DNA from: a virus
DNA: 39,790 bases
Strand: one strand, 5' to 3'
IMG/VR virus record: IMGVR_UViG_3300042691_022216
Location: 1 to 39,790 of that record
Shown: positions 32,747-39,790 of the stretch, piece after piece
How positions within the stretch are numbered: the stretch's first letter is position 1
Layout: each line of letters opens with the position of its first letter
Translations under genes and position numbers: made by a program
The notes under the pieces: model-generated
The model's input: only the letters and a program-made list of their open reading frames with translations
Databases searched by the model: none
What the model was told of the DNA's origin: nothing

Positions 32747-35700
32747 ATGGCAATGAGTTCAGCAGGCGTACAAGTAAACGTCATTGATGAAAGTTTTTAC
32801 ACTTCGGCAGCACCGGGGACTACTCCCCTTATTATTGTTGCATCAAAAACAAATAAGACTAACAGTTCCGGTACTGGAATAGCACCGGGAACTTTGGCTT
32901 CAAATGCAGGCAAAGTTTATACCATTACAAGTCAGAGAGATCTTTCTGATACGTTTGGTACTCCATATTTTTACACTGATTCAAACAGTAATCCTATTCA
33001 TGGCGGAGAACTTAATGAATATGGTCTACAAGCGGCCTACAGTACGCTAGGTGTTACCTCTAGAGCCTACGTAGTAAGAGCTGATGTTAACTTATCCGAG
33101 TTGGTTCCAAAAACATCTGAACCAACAGGATTACCTGCCGCTGGAACTTATTGGATCGATACTACAAGTTCAAAATTTGGCATAAGCGAGTGGAACGCAA
33201 CTACAAAGGTGTTTATTAATAAAACTCCTCGAGTAATTAACGATGTTACATTATCTTTATATGCTGATGCAAATAGAGTGCCGCTTGATAGTTTTGGAAA
33301 TCAAGGCGATTACGCTGTTGTAGTTACCAATGATAATCGTTATACAATGTATTTTAAAAACGTTGACAACGTTTGGGTTAGATTAGGTAGCAACATTCAA
33401 ACTACATTCGGCAACCCAATTGTTGATTCAAGATTTGTAAGCAACTGCTGGCAAACTAGCTGGCCTATTGTAAAAGGTACTCCGACACAACCGTCTAGCG
33501 GAAGTAGATTTGCTATTAACGATATAGAAATTACAATTACTGATCCAACAGTAGACGGAATTGCAAGAAGTATCAATGCCCTTACTCCTCAAGCAGGTGT
33601 AGGTGCAAAATCAGACGGTACTAACTTGTATCTATATGCTGATGCATCAGCACAATCAGATCAAGCAGCCGGCCCAAATGGAAAAATTGCATTAGTTAAT
33701 AGAGGCGGCTCTGCAACTCTTGCTAGTTTAGGCCTTGAAGTTGGCGTTTTTGGACCATTAAAATTAACACTTGCTCCGCATTATCAATTCCCACAATATG
33801 CATCTCAGGGTGTTGCTACAGGTAGTGTTTATGTTAAAACAACAAGTCCTAATAGCGGTGCTAATTGGGTTGTAAAATATTTTAACGGAACTGAATCTAT
33901 TTGGGAAACAGTAAATGCTCCGGTGTTTAAGAATTCTAGAGAAGCTATTAAATCACTTGATTCTTCCGGCGGTACAAACATTGCGGCAGGTAAGTTGTTT
34001 ATTCAGAGCGATTACAACGAAGGTAACGGAACTGCGGCACAGGCAACTATTGCTAACTTTAAATTATATCGAAGAGTTACTTCGGCCCCTACAGTTGTAA
34101 CAACAGTTATACCTAATACTTCGGCATTTGCTATAGGTGCAACATTTATAATTTCTGAAACAGAACCGAACAGTACTACATTAGGCAATCCAAAAACTGT
34201 AGTAATTACAACAAGTAGCGTTGCAGGGTTTGCAACTGCTGTAAGTGCAGTTGGTCTAAAATATGTTACTTCTACATACGATCCTGTATCAGGAGTATTA
34301 AGACTAGAACACTCATTAGGCGGTGAAATTTTCATGAGTGACGGGATAGATGTTCCGTTATTCCAAGCAGGTTTTTATGATTCTGCAACCAATACCTATG
34401 CTTCAAATGTGTATCCTACAGGGTTGTATGATGGATTTGCATTAAAAGCAAGTAACTGGAAACCAGTTGAGTTACTAACTTCTGTAGTAAAATCATCTGC
34501 AACCGCTTTAACTACAGCTCCAGCAGATGGAACATTGTGGTATTCTGCTATTCAAGACGAAGTTGATATTCTTGTACATAATGGCACAACCTGGGCAGGA
34601 TATCATTCAGTATACCCATTGACTAGTCCTAATGGACCTATTATTAAAGCAACAGCCCCAGGCAAAGATGACGGTCAAAGTGACGGTACTCCATTAGTAG
34701 ACGGCGATTTATGGATCGATAGTAGCGACCCAGAAAAATATGGTCAAAATGTTTATGTATGGAGCGCAAGTTTAATCAAATGGGTTAAACAAGATCTTAC
34801 AGACAATACAAGTCCAACAGGATGGTTGTTTGCTGATGCTCGATGGGGTGCTAGCGGAACTGCTACAACGCCGGCAACTATCAAGGCATTATTAACAAGT
34901 TTATATCTTGATCCAGATGCTCCTGATCCTACAATATATCCACAGGGTATGCGCCTATGGAATACTCGTCGTAGCGGAAACAATGTAAAACAATACAAAG
35001 CAACCGCAATTGATATCACTGCCGACAACGGTACTAATCAGCGTTTTAACGACGAAGTTATGGACGGATCTACTAATTCTCCTAAATATGCAACTGCTCG
35101 TTGGGTAAGTGCATCTGGCAATAATGAAGACGGATCTGGTAAATTTGGTCGACACTCACAACGTGGGTTTGTTGTCAAAAGTCTTAAATCTTTAATTGAC
35201 ACTAGTCTATCAATTAGAGATACTGATACAATGGTAGTTAATTTACTAGCATGTCCTGGGTATCCAGAGGCAATTACTAATCTAGTAGGCCTAAACGTAG
35301 CTAGAGGATTAACTGGATTTGTTATTGGTGACACACCGTTTAGATTACCTGCTACAGGTACTGCTCTACGTGAATGGGGCGCAAGCAATACAGCACTTGA
35401 CAACGGAGAAACTGGATCTGTAACGTACGATGAATACATGGGAATGTTCTATCCAAGCGGATTTACCACAGACAACAGCGGTAACAGCATTGTTGTTCCG
35501 CCAAGTCATATGGTATTGCGTACTATGGCGTTGAGTGATCAAAAGAGCTACCCATGGTTTGCTCCAGCTGGTACACGCCGCGGTGGTGTTGATAACGCAA
35601 CAGCAGTTGGTTACCTTAAAAACGGCGAATTCCAACAGGCTCCACTACCACAGAGCTTACGAGATGTTCTACAAGATGTTAAGATTAATCCAATTGCAAC

Positions 35701-36085
35701 ATTGCCTGGAGCAGGAATTGTATTGTTTGGTCAAAAGACAAGGGCTAGAAATTCAAGCTCTTTAGATAGAATTAACGTATCTCGTTTAGTTGCGTACCTA
35801 CGTAGACAACTTGACTTGTTAGCTCGTCCATTCTTGTTTGAGCCAAACGACAGAACTACACGTAACGAACTCAAGCAATCGGCAGAAAGTTTATTACTAG
35901 AACTTGTAGGACAAAGAGCACTTTACGACTTTATTGTTGTATGCGATGAATCTAACAATACTCCTGCAAGAGTTGATAGAAACGAACTATATCTTGACAT
36001 TGCTATTGAACCGGTAAAAGCAGTGGAATTCATTTACATTCCATTACGCTTGAAAAATACTGGTGATATTGCAGCCGGAAGATAA
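32747..36085 (+). CDS. 18: Tail sheath protein gp18 (large variant)
   Basis: Contractile sheath subunit. 1112 residues versus 659 in T4. The N-terminus 'SAGVQVNVIDESFYTSAAPG' and 'LNEYGLQAAYSTLGVTSRAY' are typical of phage sheath. The conserved C-terminal domain is 'NYP'-type: 'GRHSQRGFVVKSLKSLIDTS', 'KSYPWFAPAGTRRGGVDNAT', 'ARNSSSLDRINVSRLVAYLR' and 'LFEPNDRTTRNELKQSAESL'. The extra length is in the middle (about 110-740). It has insertions with fibre-like modules such as 'DGDLWIDSSDPEKYGQNVYV' and 'GTYWIDTTSSKFGISEWN', probably outward-facing domains on the sheath. Strong AAGGAG. Followed by gp19 as in T4. Confidence 0.95.
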   Translation: MAMSSAGVQVNVIDESFYTSAAPGTTPLIIVASKTNKTNSSGTGIAPGTLASNAGKVYTITSQRDLSDTFGTPYFYTDSNSNPIHGGELNEYGLQAAYSTLGVTSRAYVVRADVNLSELVPKTSEPTGLPAAGTYWIDTTSSKFGISEWNATTKVFINKTPRVINDVTLSLYADANRVPLDSFGNQGDYAVVVTNDNRYTMYFKNVDNVWVRLGSNIQTTFGNPIVDSRFVSNCWQTSWPIVKGTPTQPSSGSRFAINDIEITITDPTVDGIARSINALTPQAGVGAKSDGTNLYLYADASAQSDQAAGPNGKIALVNRGGSATLASLGLEVGVFGPLKLTLAPHYQFPQYASQGVATGSVYVKTTSPNSGANWVVKYFNGTESIWETVNAPVFKNSREAIKSLDSSGGTNIAAGKLFIQSDYNEGNGTAAQATIANFKLYRRVTSAPTVVTTVIPNTSAFAIGATFIISETEPNSTTLGNPKTVVITTSSVAGFATAVSAVGLKYVTSTYDPVSGVLRLEHSLGGEIFMSDGIDVPLFQAGFYDSATNTYASNVYPTGLYDGFALKASNWKPVELLTSVVKSSATALTTAPADGTLWYSAIQDEVDILVHNGTTWAGYHSVYPLTSPNGPIIKATAPGKDDGQSDGTPLVDGDLWIDSSDPEKYGQNVYVWSASLIKWVKQDLTDNTSPTGWLFADARWGASGTATTPATIKALLTSLYLDPDAPDPTIYPQGMRLWNTRRSGNNVKQYKATAIDITADNGTNQRFNDEVMDGSTNSPKYATARWVSASGNNEDGSGKFGRHSQRGFVVKSLKSLIDTSLSIRDTDTMVVNLLACPGYPEAITNLVGLNVARGLTGFVIGDTPFRLPATGTALREWGASNTALDNGETGSVTYDEYMGMFYPSGFTTDNSGNSIVVPPSHMVLRTMALSDQKSYPWFAPAGTRRGGVDNATAVGYLKNGEFQQAPLPQSLRDVLQDVKINPIATLPGAGIVLFGQKTRARNSSSLDRINVSRLVAYLRRQLDLLARPFLFEPNDRTTRNELKQSAESLLLELVGQRALYDFIVVCDESNNTPARVDRNELYLDIAIEPVKAVEFIYIPLRLKNTGDIAAGR

Positions 36086-36088
36086 TGG

Positions 36089-36095
36089 GTAAATA
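36089..36095 (+). promoter_or_regulatory. Late promoter GTAAATA for gp19
   Basis: GGTAAATACATAG starts 3 nt past the gp18 stop. The predicted start near 36101 gives a ~16-nt leader with AAGGA before the ATG at 36117. It allows separate, higher expression of the tube protein. Confidence 0.55.
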
Positions 36096-36116
36096 CATAG
36101 AACAAGGAACCCTACG

Positions 36117-36731
36117 ATGATCACTTTAAACAAATTTTCAGTTCCAATTCCGGGGCAAGGAAATCAGACGTTACTGATGCCAAAACTAAAATACCGCTTC
36201 AGGGTATCTTTAGAAGGTTTTGGCGCATCTGGCGGAAGCACTGAATTAACAAAGCAGGTAATGAACATTACTCGCCCAGGAGTACAATTCGACAATATCG
36301 AATTAAACATTTACAACAGTAAACTTAACTATGCTGGTCGTTACACATGGGCAGATATTACCCTTGTTGTAAGGGATGATGTAAGCGGAGATACAAGTAG
36401 AATTGTTGGAGAACAAATTCAGAAACAATTTGACTTCTTCGAACAAAGTTCTGCGGCAGCAGGTATCGATTACAAGTTTACAACTAGAATTGAAATCCTA
36501 GACGGTGGTAACGGATCCAACGAACCGGGCATTTTAGAAACGTTTGAACTATACGGATGCTATCTACAAAATACAGTTTATTCTAACACAGATTATTCAT
36601 CTAGTGATCCTGTAGATATTACTATGACAATTAAATATGATAACGCTATTCAAATGAAGGGCACTACACGCAGTGGTATTGGTTCTGAAATTGGAAGAGC
36701 AGTAGGCCAGGCAGCAACTGGTTTAGGTTAA
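36117..36731 (+). CDS. 19: Tail tube protein gp19
   Basis: Forms the inner tube of the contractile tail. 204 residues (T4 gp19 163). Visible features are 'MPKLKYRFRVSLEGFG', 'KQVMNITRPGVQFDNIELNI', 'YNSKLNYAGRYTWADITLVV', 'IGEQIQKQFDFFEQ'-type text (here VGEQIQKQFDFFEQ) and 'ILETFELYGCYLQNTVYSNT', the usual gp19 order. 'DITMTIKYDNAIQ' closes the fold. It lies directly after gp18, as in T4, with its own late promoter, and is followed by a bidirectional terminator. Confidence 0.95.
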   Translation: MITLNKFSVPIPGQGNQTLLMPKLKYRFRVSLEGFGASGGSTELTKQVMNITRPGVQFDNIELNIYNSKLNYAGRYTWADITLVVRDDVSGDTSRIVGEQIQKQFDFFEQSSAAAGIDYKFTTRIEILDGGNGSNEPGILETFELYGCYLQNTVYSNTDYSSSDPVDITMTIKYDNAIQMKGTTRSGIGSEIGRAVGQAATGLG

Positions 36732-36746
36732 TCAACATAACCCAAT

Positions 36747-36775
36747 AAAAACGGACCGTAAGGTCCGTTTTTTTT
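36747..36775. terminator. Bidirectional rho-independent terminator between gp19 and the sugar operon
   Basis: Stem AAAAACGGACC / GGTCCGTTTTT with loop GTAA, flanked by A-run and T-run. It serves gp19 on plus and the glycosyltransferase-like gene on minus, whose stop codon is at 36774-36776, just inside the T-run. Confidence 0.93.
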
Positions 36776-37709
36776 AATCTAAAATCTGCATCTGTGCATT
36801 ATGGGTCTTGCCCTTACCATTAAGTATTTCATTAAGATAAAAAGTAAGTTGATGTAGCTCTTCCCTACTGTAATGAAAATACCTGCAAGGAAATCCAATG
36901 ACATGCATCAGATAACTATCACTTGGTCTATGACTTAAACTTAAGAATGCTTGATTAGGATTTGCTATATTTTCTCTTACATGAGAAAACATAAAAGGCC
37001 CGCTATTTTTTCCAACTATAAGCTCTGCTTTAGTTGATAAAAATCCTATCTCGTTAAGGTCACCTCCTTCTACTTCTGCAAATATATCATCTGTAAAATA
37101 TATATTAGATGTATAAGGAAACCACTCGGTACTAAATTTTGTAGTACACACAAATGAAACATCGGGATGAATCTGTGCTAGATTTTTTATAATCTCTCCC
37201 ATGGTGCCTAATTGACTTTGAGAACTTTGTGCTATTCCATTACAAAATAAAGCTATACGTCCTTTACCTTCAAGCCATGCCAATGCAGGCGCAATATTAA
37301 ATTTTGACCAATCTGTGGTAGGTATAAGTGCAAATAAGTTAGTAGTATGTTCAATTGGCCTATCTAGATACCATGCTACTCTGTCGTAGATATACATCCA
37401 CATTCTATTGAGCATTGGGTAGTTTGCGTGTTCCTCATTAGGAAACATAAAATCTTTATACCCTCCAACCCAGGTGTTAATGTAGATGGTATCCTCTGAT
37501 GCAGAAACTCTATGAGAATCTGTTACAGGTATTTGATCAATAGGTAAGTGCGTGAACGGCATATCTCCCATAGTTTTAATCTTATTAACCTGTGAATGTG
37601 AGAATTCAATATCAGGTAGTTGTCGAATTAAATCTTGCATATAACCTTTACCGGAGAACACATCTCCGTTATGCCACCTATTATAAAAACAAATTTTATT
37701 GATAGTCAT
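36774..37709 (-). CDS. Glycosyltransferase-like protein (GT-B/GT9-type suggested)
   Basis: 311 residues. The N-terminus 'KICFYNRWHNGDVFSGKGYM' resembles the 'GD' start of heptosyltransferase-like GT-B enzymes. The second half has 'GRIALFCNGIAQSSQ', 'GTMGEIIKNLAQIHPDVSFV' and 'FLSTKAELIVGKNSGPFMFS'. This order resembles the nucleotide-sugar-binding half of glycosyltransferase family 9 (a 'GKNSGP' loop in place of 'TPDTG.MH'). It would transfer a sugar to a glycan, cytoplasmic side. It is the last gene of the minus sugar operon (TAATG overlap with the DUF6165-like gene). The family call is tentative; the acceptor is unknown. Confidence 0.6.
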   Translation of the reverse strand: MTINKICFYNRWHNGDVFSGKGYMQDLIRQLPDIEFSHSQVNKIKTMGDMPFTHLPIDQIPVTDSHRVSASEDTIYINTWVGGYKDFMFPNEEHANYPMLNRMWMYIYDRVAWYLDRPIEHTTNLFALIPTTDWSKFNIAPALAWLEGKGRIALFCNGIAQSSQSQLGTMGEIIKNLAQIHPDVSFVCTTKFSTEWFPYTSNIYFTDDIFAEVEGGDLNEIGFLSTKAELIVGKNSGPFMFSHVRENIANPNQAFLSLSHRPSDSYLMHVIGFPCRYFHYSREELHQLTFYLNEILNGKGKTHNAQMQILD

Positions 37710-38083
37710 TAGTATATTTTTTCCTCAACAATGTGGCTATTAGTAAGTTCATTAATTTGTCTTTTCACCACTGCTCGTTTATCATTATAAATGTAAACAG
37801 ACCTAGCAAGGTCGATAAACTCCTGATCAAATAATTTTGATTTTTCTTTAATACGTATGTCGTCTTCAATTTGCCAAATAATTTCATTAATACATTTTAG
37901 TTCTAATGACAAATTTCTAATTATTATTGTATCTAAATTAAGCAACTCTGAAAGTTCGTCGAGCTCTTTAGTAATGTTTTGTATTTTACCTGTGTCTGAC
38001 GTGTGATCTAATTTTATCGATAAGATTGTAATTTTATCAATTAACTCTCCTACACTTATTGGAGCCAAAATTCGACTAGACAT
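37709..38083 (-). CDS. DUF6165-like protein, sugar operon
   Basis: 124 residues. 'PISVGELIDKITILSIKLDH' near the start, then '..KIQNITKELDELSELL', matches a family (DUF6165) I associate with polysaccharide-synthesis gene clusters. It is helical, with a likely coiled coil through residues 15-110, no membrane segment and no visible catalytic motif. It lies between the PLP dehydratase and glycosyltransferase-like genes, with TAATG one-base overlaps on both sides, so translation is coupled. Role unknown; probably an accessory to the glycosyl transfer step. Confidence 0.65.
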   Translation of the reverse strand: MSSRILAPISVGELIDKITILSIKLDHTSDTGKIQNITKELDELSELLNLDTIIIRNLSLELKCINEIIWQIEDDIRIKEKSKLFDQEFIDLARSVYIYNDKRAVVKRQINELTNSHIVEEKIY

Positions 38084-39249
38084 TAAATTTCTCCTAGTGT
38101 TTTAGCTAGCCATTCTAAATCTTTTTTGGTAACAAAGTGACTATTACCTATATAGACACCATTGTCGTTTAGTAGATCTACATTTGCATTTTTACGGGGA
38201 GTACCAAACTTGTAACCTTTAAGGAAGGGTTGACGTAGCAGGTTGCCTCCTACAATAGGACGATGTTCAACGCCGTTGTCATCAAACACTTTTTTCATTT
38301 TTTTAGTAAGTTCTGGATTTTTACAAATGAACGGAAATGCAAAATTACTGTTATGTATATTATGATCAACAGGATAAAATTTGTCTTTATGATCGTCCAT
38401 GATTTTAACAAATTCTTTAAAATTCTGTCGACGCTGGTCAATCATATCGTCAAGGCGAGTAAGTTGACTTAATCCTAATACTGCATTAAAGTCGCTACTG
38501 CGAAAATTATATCCATCTGTCATGAACAAGAACTGTGGATGTATTTCTGGATACTGGTCAGCATACTTTTTCAAGTTGCCTGACTCACGTGCTAGTCCAT
38601 GACTACGTTTCATACGCATGAGTTCGTATAGTTCGCTGTCATTTACGTTAACCATACCACCTTCAATTGTAGTCATATGGTGGCCAAAATAAAAGCTAAA
38701 ACTTGCCGCAACACTATTTGCGCCAACTTTATAACCGTTAATATCTAAACATCCGTGAGACTCGCAAACGTCATCTAGGATAACTGCATCAGGAAATATC
38801 TCTTGATATAGATTATTATCTGCAGGAAACCCTAACAGATGTGTTACAAACACAATTTTAATATCTGGGTGTTTTTCTTTAATTTCTTTCATGTGTTCAA
38901 TATCAAAACTAAAATTTTGTAAATTGACATCACAAAAAATTGGTTTGAAGCCTAACTGAAACACTGGACTAATGTTAGTGACCCAGGTACATGCCGGAAC
39001 AAGCACCTTATCACCATCTTTAAATCCGTATTTTTCTTTAACGGCCGCCATGATTAAACTATTAGCAGTGCTACCCGAACTAACCATTAACGCATGTTTG
39101 CTTCCTACCCATTGAGCCCATTGGTCTTCAAATTCTCGAACACGTGGTCCGTTTGTGTAGCGATCACTAGTAAGTAAAAACTTTATCATCTCATATTTGT
39201 CACCCCAGGTAACAGCATTTTTCATTAAAGGCCAGCGTGATTGTTTCAT
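38083..39249 (-). CDS. PLP-dependent sugar 3-dehydratase of ColD type (DegT/DnrJ fold)
   Basis: 388 residues, the length of E. coli ColD. The fold is that of sugar aminotransferases (DegT/DnrJ/EryC1): 'SDRYTNGPRVREFEDQWAQW', 'VSSGSTANSLIMAA', 'PACTWVTNISPVFQLGFKPI' and 'ILDDVCESHG' (PLP-binding Asp). At the position of the catalytic Lys the sequence is 'SFYFGHHMTTIEGG': His190 replaces Lys, so the PLP cannot form the usual internal aldimine. This is the mark of GDP-4-keto-6-deoxymannose 3-dehydratase (ColD) and CDP-sugar E1 (RfbH). E1's iron-sulfur Cys cluster is not apparent, so ColD type is favoured. It would remove the C3 hydroxyl to make a 3,6-dideoxysugar. ATGA overlap with the upstream gene. 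Confidence 0.82.
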   Translation of the reverse strand: MKQSRWPLMKNAVTWGDKYEMIKFLLTSDRYTNGPRVREFEDQWAQWVGSKHALMVSSGSTANSLIMAAVKEKYGFKDGDKVLVPACTWVTNISPVFQLGFKPIFCDVNLQNFSFDIEHMKEIKEKHPDIKIVFVTHLLGFPADNNLYQEIFPDAVILDDVCESHGCLDINGYKVGANSVAASFSFYFGHHMTTIEGGMVNVNDSELYELMRMKRSHGLARESGNLKKYADQYPEIHPQFLFMTDGYNFRSSDFNAVLGLSQLTRLDDMIDQRRQNFKEFVKIMDDHKDKFYPVDHNIHNSNFAFPFICKNPELTKKMKKVFDDNGVEHRPIVGGNLLRQPFLKGYKFGTPRKNANVDLLNDNGVYIGNSHFVTKKDLEWLAKTLGEI

Positions 39250-39788
39250 AGTTTTCTTTCGATGTCTTCTTCAGAACATTCTTCTCCGTATTGTATTTCT
39301 ATTAGTTGTAATGGTTGATCTGTTTCATTACACAGGTGATGCCACTCATTAAGTCCTATCCAAATAGGTTCGTGTTGATTAAACGTGCCTATTAATTCTA
39401 GATCTGTAGTAATTGAACTTAAGGTGTAAACAGTTGCAATTCCTTCTGCAACAAACCAGAACTCTTTTCTTTTTGCATGTCGTTGCATACTTAAACTCTT
39501 ACCAGGCATGACTGTAAGTTCTTTAAGTTTAAGTTGAGTTTCTGTTTCCATGCCGCGTTCGTATAACAGTCTAAAATGCCCCCAAGGTCTGTCAGTCTGC
39601 GGATGTTTCCATTCGCTTAAAATCCAGCGGCTACTATTTTGTTTCCAGTCTCCACCTACACCAAATTGAAAAGACAAATTTGGATCACTAGCAAACATTT
39701 CTTGTTCAGGAACGTTAGCAGTGTTTCTATCACCGCCATTTGCAAATACAATGTGTGCGTCTGGATACATTGCTCTCACTTGTGTTAT
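39246..39788 (-). CDS. Nucleotidyltransferase-cupin fusion (PMI type II C-terminal domain), 5' end outside window
   Basis: The frame stays open to the window edge; a GTG at 39779 is only the first usable codon. Residues 1-60 ('YPDAHIVFANGGDRNTANVP') resemble the end of an RfaE-type nucleotidyltransferase domain (tentative). Residues ~65-177 are a cupin like the mannose-6-phosphate isomerase C-terminal domain of ManC: 'RPWGHFRLLY', 'KELTVMPGKSLSMQRHAKRK', 'EFWFVAEGIATVY', 'IWIGLNEWHHLCN' and 'QLIEIQYGEECSEEDIERK'. The His/Glu metal-binding set is visible. First visible gene of the minus sugar operon. It probably supplies activated sugar for the ColD-type enzyme. Confidence 0.72.
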   Translation of the reverse strand: MTQVRAMYPDAHIVFANGGDRNTANVPEQEMFASDPNLSFQFGVGGDWKQNSSRWILSEWKHPQTDRPWGHFRLLYERGMETETQLKLKELTVMPGKSLSMQRHAKRKEFWFVAEGIATVYTLSSITTDLELIGTFNQHEPIWIGLNEWHHLCNETDQPLQLIEIQYGEECSEEDIERKL

Positions 39789-39790
39789 AC

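Noticed and set aside
32649-32753. Longer N-terminus of the HNH-like protein starting at 32753
   Set aside because: It would run over its own TAAATA promoter and the gp18 start; AAAAGGG supports the ATG at 32648.
38083-39249. Ordinary sugar aminotransferase
   Set aside because: The catalytic Lys is replaced by His190, which fits dehydratases of the ColD type.

Overview
The window is a fragment of a T4-like contractile-tailed (myovirus) phage genome, most like the T4-type phages of aquatic bacteria. The evidence is a near-complete T4 virion core: portal gp20, prohead core gp67-like, prohead protease gp21, scaffold gp22, major capsid gp23, neck gp13 and gp14, tail-completion gp15, sheath gp18 and tube gp19. 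It also carries a gp1-type dNMP kinase and TATAAATA/CTAAATA-type late promoters. The sequence is AT-rich, with no photosynthesis genes, tRNAs or integrase in view, so the host cannot be named. Both ends cut through genes. There is no non-coding stretch over 300 bases; the longest is about 183 bases (3422-3604).

Layout. (1) 1-7582, plus strand: end of a tape-measure-like gene, then the head module gp20 - small ORF - gp67-like - gp21 - gp22 - gp23, closed by a terminator. (2) 7711-26245, plus strand: about 18 kb of virion-surface/fibre genes. They include a 2352-aa protein with nine copies of a Cys-Arg-Asp repeat, a 1245-aa collagen-like protein and a 936-aa beta-rich fibre. (3) 26284-27652, plus strand: rmlC-like epimerase and an NAD-dependent sugar-nucleotide reductase, behind a clear sigma-70-type promoter. 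(4) 27638-30883, minus strand: gp14 - 68-aa ORF - gp15 - Nudix, a tightly overlapping operon. (5) 30913-36731: gp13, gene 1 kinase, gp18 and gp19 on plus, with a small HNH-like zinc protein on minus between gene 1 and gp18. A bidirectional terminator closes this block. (6) 36774-39788, minus strand: a sugar operon of nucleotidyltransferase-cupin fusion, ColD-like PLP sugar 3-dehydratase, DUF6165-like protein and glycosyltransferase-like protein.

How it works together. The head, neck and tail genes build the particle, and the fibre block probably decorates it or contacts the host. The two sugar modules could make and transfer a deoxysugar, either to remodel host surface glycan or to decorate phage components (inference).

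The most interesting signal is regulatory. Three genes have the late motif TAAATATT exactly 3 nt before ATG, which places the predicted transcription start on the A of the start codon. gp14 has a predicted 3-nt leader, and rmlC has a sigma-70 promoter also predicted to start at its ATG. All five lack a Shine-Dalgarno sequence, while every promoter-proximal gene with a longer predicted leader has one. This suggests a systematic leaderless-mRNA class in the phage.
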